Source: Candidatus Woesearchaeota archaeon
Lineage (GTDB): Archaea > Nanobdellota > Nanobdellia > Woesearchaeales > SM23-78
Length of the DNA: 5,307 bases
Assembly (NCBI GenBank): GCA_011372335.1
Contig: DRSY01000088.1
Coordinates: 1-5,307, forward strand
Direction: 5' to 3'
Shown here piece by piece: positions 1-5,307 of this stretch. Position 1 is the stretch's first letter. Each line of letters begins with the position of its first letter. The notes beneath the pieces are model-generated. The model was not told where the DNA came from, did no database searches, and worked only from the letters and a program-made list of their open reading frames with translations. The translations under genes and the position numbers were made by a program.

Positions 1-3
1 AAA

Positions 4-441
4 ATGAAAAAAAGAGGTGGTAAAGAGGGAGCTCATAAGAATAAAGCGCAGCTTAGCTTAGAGTTCCTTATCATAGTCGGATTCGCCTTTTTTATGACCA
101 TCCCCTTAATCATAATATTCTACCAGCAATCCGAGTCCATCAATAATGATATCACTGCGAGCCAGGTGGATAAAGTGGCGAGTGAGATAAGAGATGCTGC
201 GGATGAAGTATTCTACCTCGGAGCTCCGAGTAAAAAGACAATAACCGCTTATATTCCTGAAGGTGTACAAAGCATTACTATTAGTGGTAATAAAATAATC
301 TTCTTAGTTGATTCTCCAAACGGGGATTATGAGGTGGTGAAATGGAGTGCTGCTAATCTCACAGGCAGCATCCAGAATTATAAGGGTATCCATCACGTCT
401 CTGTTGAGGCATTTGATACTTATGTCAGGATTACTGATTAA
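4..441 (+). CDS. Class III signal peptide pilin-like protein (145 aa)
   Basis: This encodes a small exported protein of the archaeal type IV pilin superfamily, probably a filament subunit at the cell surface. Residues 1-15 are a basic leader, followed by A15|Q16-L-S-L-E20-F21. This is the Q+1/S+3/E+5 pattern of class III (DUF361-type) leaders, which EppA-like prepilin peptidases cut before the Gln. A hydrophobic helix covers about residues 22-40. A polar helical stretch follows (about 44-70, ending in a V-F-Y-L-G-x-P-S-K motif at 69-77), then a beta-rich tail. The mature product would be about 130 residues with no cysteine and one sequon (N-L-T). The ATG at 4 is the only plausible start in view, but the frame is open to the window edge, so a longer leader cannot be excluded and its ribosome-binding site is out of view. 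The next gene starts 63 nt downstream. The class is secure from the leader; whether it is a major or minor subunit is not known. Confidence 0.85.
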   Translation: MKKRGGKEGAHKNKAQLSLEFLIIVGFAFFMTIPLIIIFYQQSESINNDITASQVDKVASEIRDAADEVFYLGAPSKKTITAYIPEGVQSITISGNKIIFLVDSPNGDYEVVKWSAANLTGSIQNYKGIHHVSVEAFDTYVRITD

Positions 442-491
442 CTAAGTCATATTGATTAAAACCTGGTACGATAATATTACAAAGCCTTATT

Positions 492-498
492 AGGTGGG
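492..498 (+). promoter_or_regulatory. Ribosome-binding site for the 505 gene
   Basis: AGGTGGG lies 6 nt before the ATG at 505 and matches the AGGTG core complementary to the archaeal 16S 3' end. It settles the start, since a second ATG at 501 is in another frame. It also leaves a very short leader (M-A-R-K-S) before the cleavage site. Confidence 0.6.
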
Positions 499-504
499 TT
501 ATGA

Positions 505-891
505 ATGGCAAGGAAGTCACAAGTAGCTACAGAGTTCATGCTAGTAGTGGGCTTAGCTATGATAATCATTACTATCCTCGCAGGAGTCCTTTACTCATTA
601 TCATACAATTATTCAGAGGAGAAGAATATTAACAGACTAAGAGACTTAGGCTATTCTTTGCAAAGCGAGCTAATCCTAGCCTCACAAGTAGAGCCTGGTT
701 ATGAACGCACAATTATCATTCCAAATGATGTGAACGGCGTTAGCTACTCTATAAGTCAAAGTGATAATAACCTAGTAATAACTTATAAAGGAACAGAATT
801 ATTATTCCCAATACCTGTTGTTACAGGCACTCTTACTAAAGGCACGAATACCATAAGGAAGCCTGATGCTAATAATGTTGTGATAAGCTAA
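505..891 (+). CDS. Class III signal peptide pilin-like protein (128 aa)
   Basis: This is a second archaeal pilin-like protein. The leader is only five residues (M-A-R-K-S), then Q6-V-A-T-E10-F11, the class III motif with Q+1 and E+5. A hydrophobic helix follows at about 12-32. Next comes a charged helical stretch (about 37-60, with R-L-R-D-L-G-Y-S-L-Q-S-E) and a short beta-rich tail ending in an I-R-K-P-x-x-N-N-V-V motif. The mature product is about 123 residues, has no cysteines and carries one sequon (N-Y-S). It shares only the leader and helix architecture with the upstream gene; the tails differ, so the two are distinct subunits rather than a recent duplication. The spacing suggests co-transcription with the upstream gene, and a terminator-like hairpin plus T9 tract directly after the TAA suggests this ends that unit. 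Alternatives are a major pilin or a pilus accessory subunit; the sequence does not decide. Confidence 0.85.
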   Translation: MARKSQVATEFMLVVGLAMIIITILAGVLYSLSYNYSEEKNINRLRDLGYSLQSELILASQVEPGYERTIIIPNDVNGVSYSISQSDNNLVITYKGTELLFPIPVVTGTLTKGTNTIRKPDANNVVIS

Positions 892-893
892 GG

Positions 894-924
894 AAAAACA
901 ATGTTTTTACTAACCTTTTTTTTT
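894..924 (+). terminator. Hairpin plus T9 tract after the second pilin gene
   Basis: AAAAAC (894-899) and GTTTTT (903-908) are a perfect 6-bp inverted repeat around a 3-nt loop, starting 2 nt after the stop codon. A run of nine T follows at 916-924. Archaeal RNA polymerase terminates at T-rich tracts, so this is a good candidate end for the upstream transcript. The T9 can also pair with an A8 run at 932-939, which could act as a terminator for any transcript from the opposite strand. Confidence 0.55.
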
Positions 925-962
925 GATTACTAAAAAAAATTATTGCTGTGTTATTCACATCC

Positions 963-984
963 AAGGATTAGTTCCTTTTTTTTT
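963..984 (+). terminator. Second hairpin plus T9 tract
   Basis: AAGGA (963-967) and TCCTT (973-977) form a 5-bp stem with a 5-nt loop. The stem runs straight into nine T at 976-984, the compact layout of an intrinsic terminator. It could be a backup stop for the upstream unit or the end of a short transcript made within this gap. Confidence 0.45.
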
Positions 985-1015
985 CATAACCCAACAAAAA
1001 CAACCCTGGTTTATG
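985..1015. other. Imperfect inverted repeat in the intergenic gap
   Basis: CATAACCCA (985-993) and TGGTTTATG (1007-1015) pair at 8 of 9 positions around a 13-nt A/C-rich loop. It lies between two T-tract terminator candidates. It may be part of a structured untranslated or small RNA, or chance in AT-rich DNA. No RNA family is recognised. Confidence 0.3.
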
Positions 1016-1037
1016 TGAAGTTACGCTTTTCCACTAC

Positions 1038-1090
1038 CAACACACCCCTTTTAGGGATGGGGTTGTTGATTTAAGAAAAATATTTTTTTT
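1038..1090 (+). terminator. Third hairpin followed by T8 tract
   Basis: CAACA-C-ACCCC (1038-1048) pairs with GGGGTTGTTG (1059-1068). This gives ten base pairs interrupted by one bulged C, with a 10-nt loop; it is the strongest stem in the gap. A run of eight T lies 14 nt downstream at 1083-1090. It may be a terminator, a 5' leader structure of the 1146 gene, or part of a small RNA. The AT-rich stretch around 1076-1090 could equally be a TATA-like promoter for the 1146 gene, and the two readings cannot be separated by eye. Confidence 0.35.
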
Positions 1091-1128
1091 GTGGTTGCTA
1101 AAAAAACAAATAATAAAAAAAGAGGATT

Positions 1129-1136
1129 AGGGGGAT
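1129..1136 (+). promoter_or_regulatory. Ribosome-binding site for the 1146 gene
   Basis: AGGGGGAT lies about 9-11 nt before the ATG at 1146 and matches the purine-rich Shine-Dalgarno core with one mismatch. An in-frame stop at 1128-1130 leaves 1146 as the first available start. Confidence 0.45.
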
Positions 1137-1145
1137 ACGTCTGAG

Positions 1146-1718
1146 ATGATAACAAAAAAAAAGCTTGCGCTAAGAGACTTAAGAGACAATAAGGCTCAGC
1201 TATGGGTCTCTGATTATACTATTAGCATGCTCTTATTCATACTAGCAGTTATTCTCTCTGTGAACATAATTATTAATAGCTTCCCAACAAGCAATGTGTT
1301 TGAAGAGTTAAAAACAGATGCTTCCAAGATAAGCGAAATACTCCTCTCCGAAGGGTACCCCTCGGACTGGGATAATGAGAGTGTTATAAGGCCGGGGTTG
1401 CTTACAGCTAATAGGCTGAACAAAACCAAAGTTATAAACGCAATGAATATGAGTTATTCCTCCTTAAAGCCTAAGCTTCAAGCTCTTCATGACTTCATAG
1501 TGATCTTTGAGGACCCTGCTGGTGATATGATAGAGTTTGAAGGTCTCTGCGTAATAGGAAGCCCTGATGTGAGTATAAGCTCAACAGGTTCAGGGCCTCT
1601 TATTGATTGTCATAACCCTGACTTTACAACTATTGATTATGATAATATGATAAGAATTATTAGGCTGGTAATATATGAATCAAGAATTATTCGTATGGTA
1701 GTCTATGTATGGGAGTAA
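1146..1718 (+). CDS. Minor pilin-like membrane-anchored protein (190 aa)
   Basis: This is probably an exported minor pilin. A basic 17-residue leader ends N-K-A, then Q18-L-W-V-S-D23-Y. The N-K-A-Q-L core is identical to that of the first gene in the window, but the acidic residue sits at +6 from A|Q instead of +5. A hydrophobic helix runs from about 25 to 44. The ectodomain has a G-Y-P-S-D-W motif (70-75), an R-L-N-K-T-K segment (90-95) and the strand F-I-V-I-F-E-D. Two cysteines (C135, C155) could form a disulfide loop. There are three N-x-S/T sites. The C-terminus ends V-Y-V-W-E, resembling the V-W-Q end of the next gene. An A9 run lies just after the start codon (1154-1162). The gene lies 78 nt upstream of the large VWA gene, suggesting a joint role. 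The general pattern resembles uncharacterised archaeal pilin-like proteins known to me, without a name. Confidence 0.72.
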   Translation: MITKKKLALRDLRDNKAQLWVSDYTISMLLFILAVILSVNIIINSFPTSNVFEELKTDASKISEILLSEGYPSDWDNESVIRPGLLTANRLNKTKVINAMNMSYSSLKPKLQALHDFIVIFEDPAGDMIEFEGLCVIGSPDVSISSTGSGPLIDCHNPDFTTIDYDNMIRIIRLVIYESRIIRMVVYVWE

Positions 1719-1765
1719 ATGTTATAGAAGAACAAAGGTTGTAAAAAGAATGAAGTTGAAGAAGT

Positions 1766-1789
1766 AATATTTAAGCAATATTTAAGCAA
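1766..1789 (+). repeat. 11-bp tandem repeat upstream of the VWA gene
   Basis: ATATTTAAGCA occurs twice back to back (1767-1777 and 1778-1788), with one further matching base on each side, ending 7 nt before the ATG at 1797. Each unit contains an AT-rich core resembling an archaeal TATA element. With the usual spacing of about 25 nt, the upstream copy would place a transcription start near the ATG. It may be a promoter, a regulator site with roughly one helical turn between copies, or a small duplication. Confidence 0.5.
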
Positions 1790-1796
1790 GTAAAGG

Positions 1797-4532
1797 ATGG
1801 TTAGGATGGAGAGGATTATTAAGAAAAAGTTCAATAAGAAAGGCTATTATTTTACTCTTGACGCCTTTTTTGCGTCCATCATACTAATAGGAGGCTTACT
1901 CTTAATCTCGCAGAACCTTGTTAAGGAGCATCCAAAGGAGAGCATAGAGTACTTCTCAGTAGACTTGCTATCTGCTCTTTCAGAACTCCGCGTGGATGAG
2001 CTTAACACTACTTATGTGAACAATGTTTTAATGAGCAGCCCGAATACTAATCTTAACCTCTCAGTGCTTGAACAGATAGGCACATACTGGGCTGCTAATG
2101 AAACAAACCTCTCAATTAACCTTACAAGGTATTTACTCCGAGACCTTTTCCCTAATAATACAGGTGTCAGGTTGGTTATAGAAAGCGACACTCTTTTTGA
2201 GAAACCCCTCCTACCCCAGCGCAATCTCAGAGCAAGTGAGAGGATGATAACTGGCATTATGCAAGGCGCTCCTCTGAAAGGTTCGACTTCATCTGCTTAT
2301 CTAAGGAAGATTGAGGATAAAAGAACCAGTAGCTTTGCTTATTTTGGAGGCTTTGTGGGTCAGGGCAATATCTCTGTTTTTCTTGAGAACATACCAAGCG
2401 ATGTGACTCCTGATGATATTACTAGAATGACACTAGAACTTGATGCAGGAGGAAGTTTCATCCTCAAAATCAATGGAGATACCTGTGGTTCATTCACACC
2501 GAGTACTACCAACACTAATATGAGCCCTGATGTATGGGATGTGAGTGAGTGTAATAATTCTATTGTAGCTGGGAGAAACAACATCTCCCTTCTGTTCCTT
2601 GGAGAGATAAACGAGTCATACGTTGCAGGAGGTTATTTAAGAGTTGATTATAAGACAAACGAGTTTCAGCAAAACCTTAGTATTGGGAAGAAAAGATACT
2701 ACTTTCCAGGTATTGAAGGGATTATTAACTTATACGACTCAATATATGTGCCTGGTATAATAAACAGCTGGGTAATAAACATATCCTTTTATAATAATTA
2801 TACCACTTACCTTGTGATCGGGAATGAAACTATTTTTGAAGCTGAAGGTAAGAATTACACTCAGAATGTTACTTATACCCGAACAGGGCTTAGTATTAAT
2901 CCAGCAACAATTCCTATAAGGCTCGGTACTAGGAACTTTTCTAATATTACCAAGGTCATTACAGGAGAAGCAGCTGATACAATCCTAGTGACTGATACAA
3001 GTGGAAGTATGGCTGAGTGCGGAGAATACATCGAACAATTAATGTGTGGTTATTATTGTACTTGGTGGTGGTGGCGTGAATGCCCTTATCCAGGGACGTG
3101 TAATGACGAGGAGTGCGGTGGTTGCTGGATATGGAGCCCCTATGGTCATCAAGTCTTTAATAAAACAGTGTGTAACAGAACTAAACTCCAAATTGCTCAG
3201 GAAGCAGATAAGAAAGCAGTAAGCATAATACTTAATGCAAGTGCTAACAAAGTGGGTTTAGTAAGCTACTCAACTAGTGTGAATGATGTTACAGAACTCA
3301 CAAGAGATCAGGCCGGGCTAAACTCCTCGATAGACTCCTACACTGCGAATGGAGGAACATGTACGTGTTGTGGTATTAATAAGGCAAAGGACCTGCTCCT
3401 AGAATCATCTCAAAAAAAGTTCATGATAGTGTTAAGTGATGGTGACCCTACTTATTATTGTAAGAACTACTCTGATTACGCTGGGTCTGGGGTGTGGGGT
3501 GGTGATACCACAGGCGGTTCTTCTAGCGAAACAGATAGGAACTGGTCTATCTGGGCAGGTCAGGAAGCATGTAATAATAATATCACTGTTTTTACTATCG
3601 GATTTGGAGAATCAATGTCGCCCGAGGGGCATGAAACTATGAGGAGGACTGCTTGTAATGACTCTTTGTACTTTAACGCCACTAATGTAAGTTTATTATC
3701 AGAGATATACAGAAACATTAGTGAGATGATACTTACTTATGCGAATTATACTTCTCAAACTATTATTGTAGAGGGGAATATTACTTATTCAAGGCTCAAC
3801 CCTTATTCATACATAGAACTAAACTATACTCCTATAATTGATGAGCCTCAGCCTAATGAGATCTCCGTTGAGGTACAAACAGAGCAATTCAATAATTGCA
3901 CTGTTAATGTTAATATCCCTTCAGGGATAAGAATAGCTGATGCTAGGGTCACCTCCTATTCGGGTCCTCACTGGACCAAGACGCTTATAATAAACTCCGA
4001 TGTTGTTTATAACCTTAGTGAATACGGGGATGACTACACATTACTAGGAGATCCTTACCTTGTACAAATCCCCCCACTCCTCTTAGTGAATGGTACAAAC
4101 ACGATATATATATACACGGGGGATGAGCCAAGTAACTCAACAGGGTGTTCAAAGAATAACACTTTGATCTACACTGCCCTTGTTCCTTCAGCAACTGCTC
4201 GGTCAGAAGTAGTGGAACACACTGATGGATGTGTGTGGACAATACAATTTGAGGATGATACTACCAGTACCAAAGCAATCCCATCGGATTATACAGGTTC
4301 TAAGAGTTGCAGCTACACAGAAGATAATCACTCTTTGGAAGATGGCTCTTACGACCCCTCAGATGCTTATGATATTGCTGTTTTCAGCTTGCTCAGAACC
4401 CTTGACTTTGATAATAATGGCAAAGTATTCGTTAACCTTGATGCAGAAGACATAGAAATAGTTATTACAACAGTTTCATCAGTTCCTTATTTATGGGGCC
4501 CTACTTTGGTGAAAGCAAGGGTGTGGCAGTGA
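1797..4532 (+). CDS. Large pilin-like surface protein with VWA domain (911 aa)
   Basis: This is a probable extracellular adhesin-type subunit anchored by a pilin-like N-terminus. The basic leader ends K-K-G16, then Y-Y-F-T-L-D22 and a hydrophobic helix (about 23-38). A helical or mixed stretch follows (about 45-140), then a beta-rich region (about 190-290, with C230 and C252). The VWA domain spans about 393-642. Its metal site (MIDAS) is complete: D400-x-S402-x-S404, T521 in G-G-T, and D548 in L-S-D-G. The insertion 406-462 between the first MIDAS loop and helix 1 holds eight cysteines and W423-W426. Further cysteines lie at 522, 524, 525, 555, 592 and 620. The beta-rich tail (650-911) has four more, for 20 in all, plus a D-F-D-N-N-G loop at 870-875. 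I count about 39 N-x-S/T sites. ATG 1806 is an alternative start, better spaced from AGGATGG. The VWA fold is certain; a role at a pilus tip is inferred from TadG/PilY1-type proteins. Confidence 0.88.
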   Translation: MVRMERIIKKKFNKKGYYFTLDAFFASIILIGGLLLISQNLVKEHPKESIEYFSVDLLSALSELRVDELNTTYVNNVLMSSPNTNLNLSVLEQIGTYWAANETNLSINLTRYLLRDLFPNNTGVRLVIESDTLFEKPLLPQRNLRASERMITGIMQGAPLKGSTSSAYLRKIEDKRTSSFAYFGGFVGQGNISVFLENIPSDVTPDDITRMTLELDAGGSFILKINGDTCGSFTPSTTNTNMSPDVWDVSECNNSIVAGRNNISLLFLGEINESYVAGGYLRVDYKTNEFQQNLSIGKKRYYFPGIEGIINLYDSIYVPGIINSWVINISFYNNYTTYLVIGNETIFEAEGKNYTQNVTYTRTGLSINPATIPIRLGTRNFSNITKVITGEAADTILVTDTSGSMAECGEYIEQLMCGYYCTWWWWRECPYPGTCNDEECGGCWIWSPYGHQVFNKTVCNRTKLQIAQEADKKAVSIILNASANKVGLVSYSTSVNDVTELTRDQAGLNSSIDSYTANGGTCTCCGINKAKDLLLESSQKKFMIVLSDGDPTYYCKNYSDYAGSGVWGGDTTGGSSSETDRNWSIWAGQEACNNNITVFTIGFGESMSPEGHETMRRTACNDSLYFNATNVSLLSEIYRNISEMILTYANYTSQTIIVEGNITYSRLNPYSYIELNYTPIIDEPQPNEISVEVQTEQFNNCTVNVNIPSGIRIADARVTSYSGPHWTKTLIINSDVVYNLSEYGDDYTLLGDPYLVQIPPLLLVNGTNTIYIYTGDEPSNSTGCSKNNTLIYTALVPSATARSEVVEHTDGCVWTIQFEDDTTSTKAIPSDYTGSKSCSYTEDNHSLEDGSYDPSDAYDIAVFSLLRTLDFDNNGKVFVNLDAEDIEIVITTVSSVPYLWGPTLVKARVWQ

Positions 4533-4626
4533 ATTTGAAATGAATTTAAAATCCAAATAAACAATAGTTGGAATTAATTAACTTAAGAATTAAGAAAAAG
4601 TATTAACACCAAGAGTATTAGAAGGC

Positions 4627-4634
4627 AGGGGGTG
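4627..4634 (+). promoter_or_regulatory. Strong ribosome-binding site ahead of a 16-codon frame
   Basis: AGGGGGTG closely matches the archaeal Shine-Dalgarno sequence and sits 4 nt before a GTG at 4639. It is the best such site in the 4533-4678 gap, but it serves the short frame better than the ATG at 4679, which is 44 nt away. Confidence 0.45.
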
Positions 4635-4638
4635 TGAA

Positions 4639-4689
4639 GTGAAAGTAAGGGGTTTGAGGAAAACCGGGAAAAACAAAAATGAGAAATAA
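4639..4689 (+). other. 16-codon leader ORF overlapping the next gene
   Basis: A GTG-initiated frame encodes M-K-V-R-G-L-R-K-T-G-K-N-K-N-E-K and stops at TAA 4687-4689, so it overlaps the ATG at 4679 by 11 nt. The peptide is strongly basic, like the leaders of the other pilin genes here. It may be a coupling leader peptide for the downstream gene. It may also be the true N-terminus of that gene, broken by one extra A in the CAAAAATG run (4674-4681): removing one A joins the two frames. It could also be chance in purine-rich DNA. Confidence 0.35.
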
Positions 4690-5307
4690 AAAATCACTGC
4701 TTAGAAACAGGGAAGGAGTGTTTTATGTGTTAATCTCCGCTCTTTTTATAATCGTTATGATACTCGTCTTCTTAGCTTATAAGGAGTACGCTTATACTGA
4801 TAGGCAAAAAGTGATTGAGACAAGAATTATGACTATTAATGATTTTATTAAGGATATAGACTCGGATTCAAAAAGAGCAATATATATTTCTGCTTTCAGA
4901 TCGTTAATAGCTCTTGAGGACTATGTTGCGACCATCGGGGACTACCTTAATAACACAGAGGAACTATTCAGGATTGCTTTTTATAACGGCACTATTAACG
5001 GAACAGAAGTAGAAATACTGGAGAATTCTTCTTACTCTGATTATCTCGAGAAACTAAGAATAATAGCAGGCAGGATTGGGCTGGACATTAATCTAAACGT
5101 AACCCATATAACGCTCTACCATGATTCTCCGTGGAGTGTGAATGTTATTGTAACCACTCATGTTAATATTACTGATAAGAAAGGACTTGCTAGATGGGAT
5201 TTCTACAAGGATTACAGTACAAGCGTTTCTATTATTAACATCAGGGACCCGCTTTATAGTGTAGCAACGAAAGGAAGAATCCCTAACACCATAAGAATCA
5301 CGAACAT
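4679..5307 (+). CDS. Pilin-like membrane-anchored protein, 3' partial
   Basis: The frame is open for 209 codons and runs off the window end, so the C-terminus is missing. The N-terminus has a basic leader (M-R-N-K-K-S-L-L-R-N-R-E-G13) and a hydrophobic helix at about 14-34, a pilin-like layout without the class III Gln or the +5 Glu. A helical stretch follows containing D-S-K-R-A-I-Y-I-S-A-F-R (63-74), then a mixed alpha/beta ectodomain with six N-x-S/T sites and no cysteine so far. It is probably an exported minor pilin or pilus-associated protein in the same unit as the VWA gene, whose stop lies 146 nt upstream. ATG 4679 is the first start after an in-frame TGA at 4655-4657, but its own ribosome-binding site is weak and a basic 16-codon frame overlaps it, so the true N-terminus may be longer. 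I recognise the general style from archaeal surface proteins but not a named family. Confidence 0.7.
   Translation, partial: MRNKKSLLRNREGVFYVLISALFIIVMILVFLAYKEYAYTDRQKVIETRIMTINDFIKDIDSDSKRAIYISAFRSLIALEDYVATIGDYLNNTEELFRIAFYNGTINGTEVEILENSSYSDYLEKLRIIAGRIGLDINLNVTHITLYHDSPWSVNVIVTTHVNITDKKGLARWDFYKDYSTSVSIINIRDPLYSVATKGRIPNTIRITN

Noticed and set aside
1141..1152. CTGA followed by ATGATAA, resembling D and C boxes of an archaeal C/D guide RNA
   Set aside because: The order and spacing do not fit a C/D RNA, and the bases include the start codon of the 1146 gene.
1214..1429. Minus-strand open frame inside the 190-residue pilin-like gene
   Set aside because: It is fully antisense to a well-supported gene, shows no ribosome-binding site or recognisable domain, and fits an open frame arising by chance.
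1750..1768. Five-codon Lys-rich frame (M-K-L-K-K) before the VWA gene
   Set aside because: It is too short and lacks a clear ribosome-binding site; expected by chance in purine-rich DNA.
2012..2584. Two minus-strand open frames (2012-2257 and 2360-2584) inside the VWA gene
   Set aside because: They are antisense shadows of the long coding frame, with no start signals or domain character.
4103..4114. TA dinucleotide run
   Set aside because: It encodes an ordinary alternating Ile/Tyr beta strand in the VWA protein and is too short to be a meaningful microsatellite.
3436..4455. Short open frames at 3436-3642 (+), 4015-4242 (-) and 4225-4455 (+)
   Set aside because: They lie within the VWA gene in other frames or on the other strand, with low-complexity peptides and no motifs.
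1..5307. CRISPR arrays, tRNA or rRNA genes, insertion sequences
   Set aside because: No regularly spaced repeats, no cloverleaf-like T-arm sequence, no transposase and no terminal inverted repeats were seen on either strand.

Overview
The window carries part of an archaeal surface-filament (type IV pilin-like) gene cluster, with every gene on the + strand. Two small genes begin with textbook archaeal class III prepilin leaders: a short basic stretch, then Q-x-(S/A)-x-E-F and a hydrophobic helix. The DNA is AT-rich, ribosome-binding sites are GGGG/AGGTGG-like, T-tract terminators are present, and the predicted exported proteins are dense in N-x-S/T sequons. All of this suggests an archaeon. 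The lineage cannot be fixed from the sequence; the protein style resembles uncultured DPANN-type archaea (Woesearchaeota/Pacearchaeota-like), which is an inference.

Layout: (1) 4-441 and 505-891 are two class III-leader pilins, 63 nt apart. (2) 892-1145 is a 254-nt gap with three T8-T9 tracts, each preceded by a hairpin-capable sequence, plus a further inverted repeat. No gene is seen there, and it probably separates two transcription units. (3) 1146-1718 is a minor pilin-like protein whose leader is related to that of the first gene. (4) 1797-4532 is a 911-residue pilin-like protein with an N-terminal anchor helix, a beta-rich ectodomain, a von Willebrand factor A (VWA) domain with a complete MIDAS signature, and a beta-rich tail. 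The VWA domain carries an unusual insertion with eight cysteines and four consecutive tryptophans. (5) From 4679 to the window edge is a further membrane-anchored pilin-like gene, cut off at the 3' end. A 16-codon reading frame with a better ribosome-binding site overlaps its start.

Working model (inference): the two small pilins could form filament body or accessory subunits. The 1146, 1797 and 4679 products would be minor subunits, with the large VWA protein displayed at a tip or on the surface as a metal-dependent adhesin, as TadG-like or PilY1-like VWA proteins are in bacterial pili. No assembly ATPase, platform protein or prepilin peptidase lies in the window, so the machinery must be encoded elsewhere.
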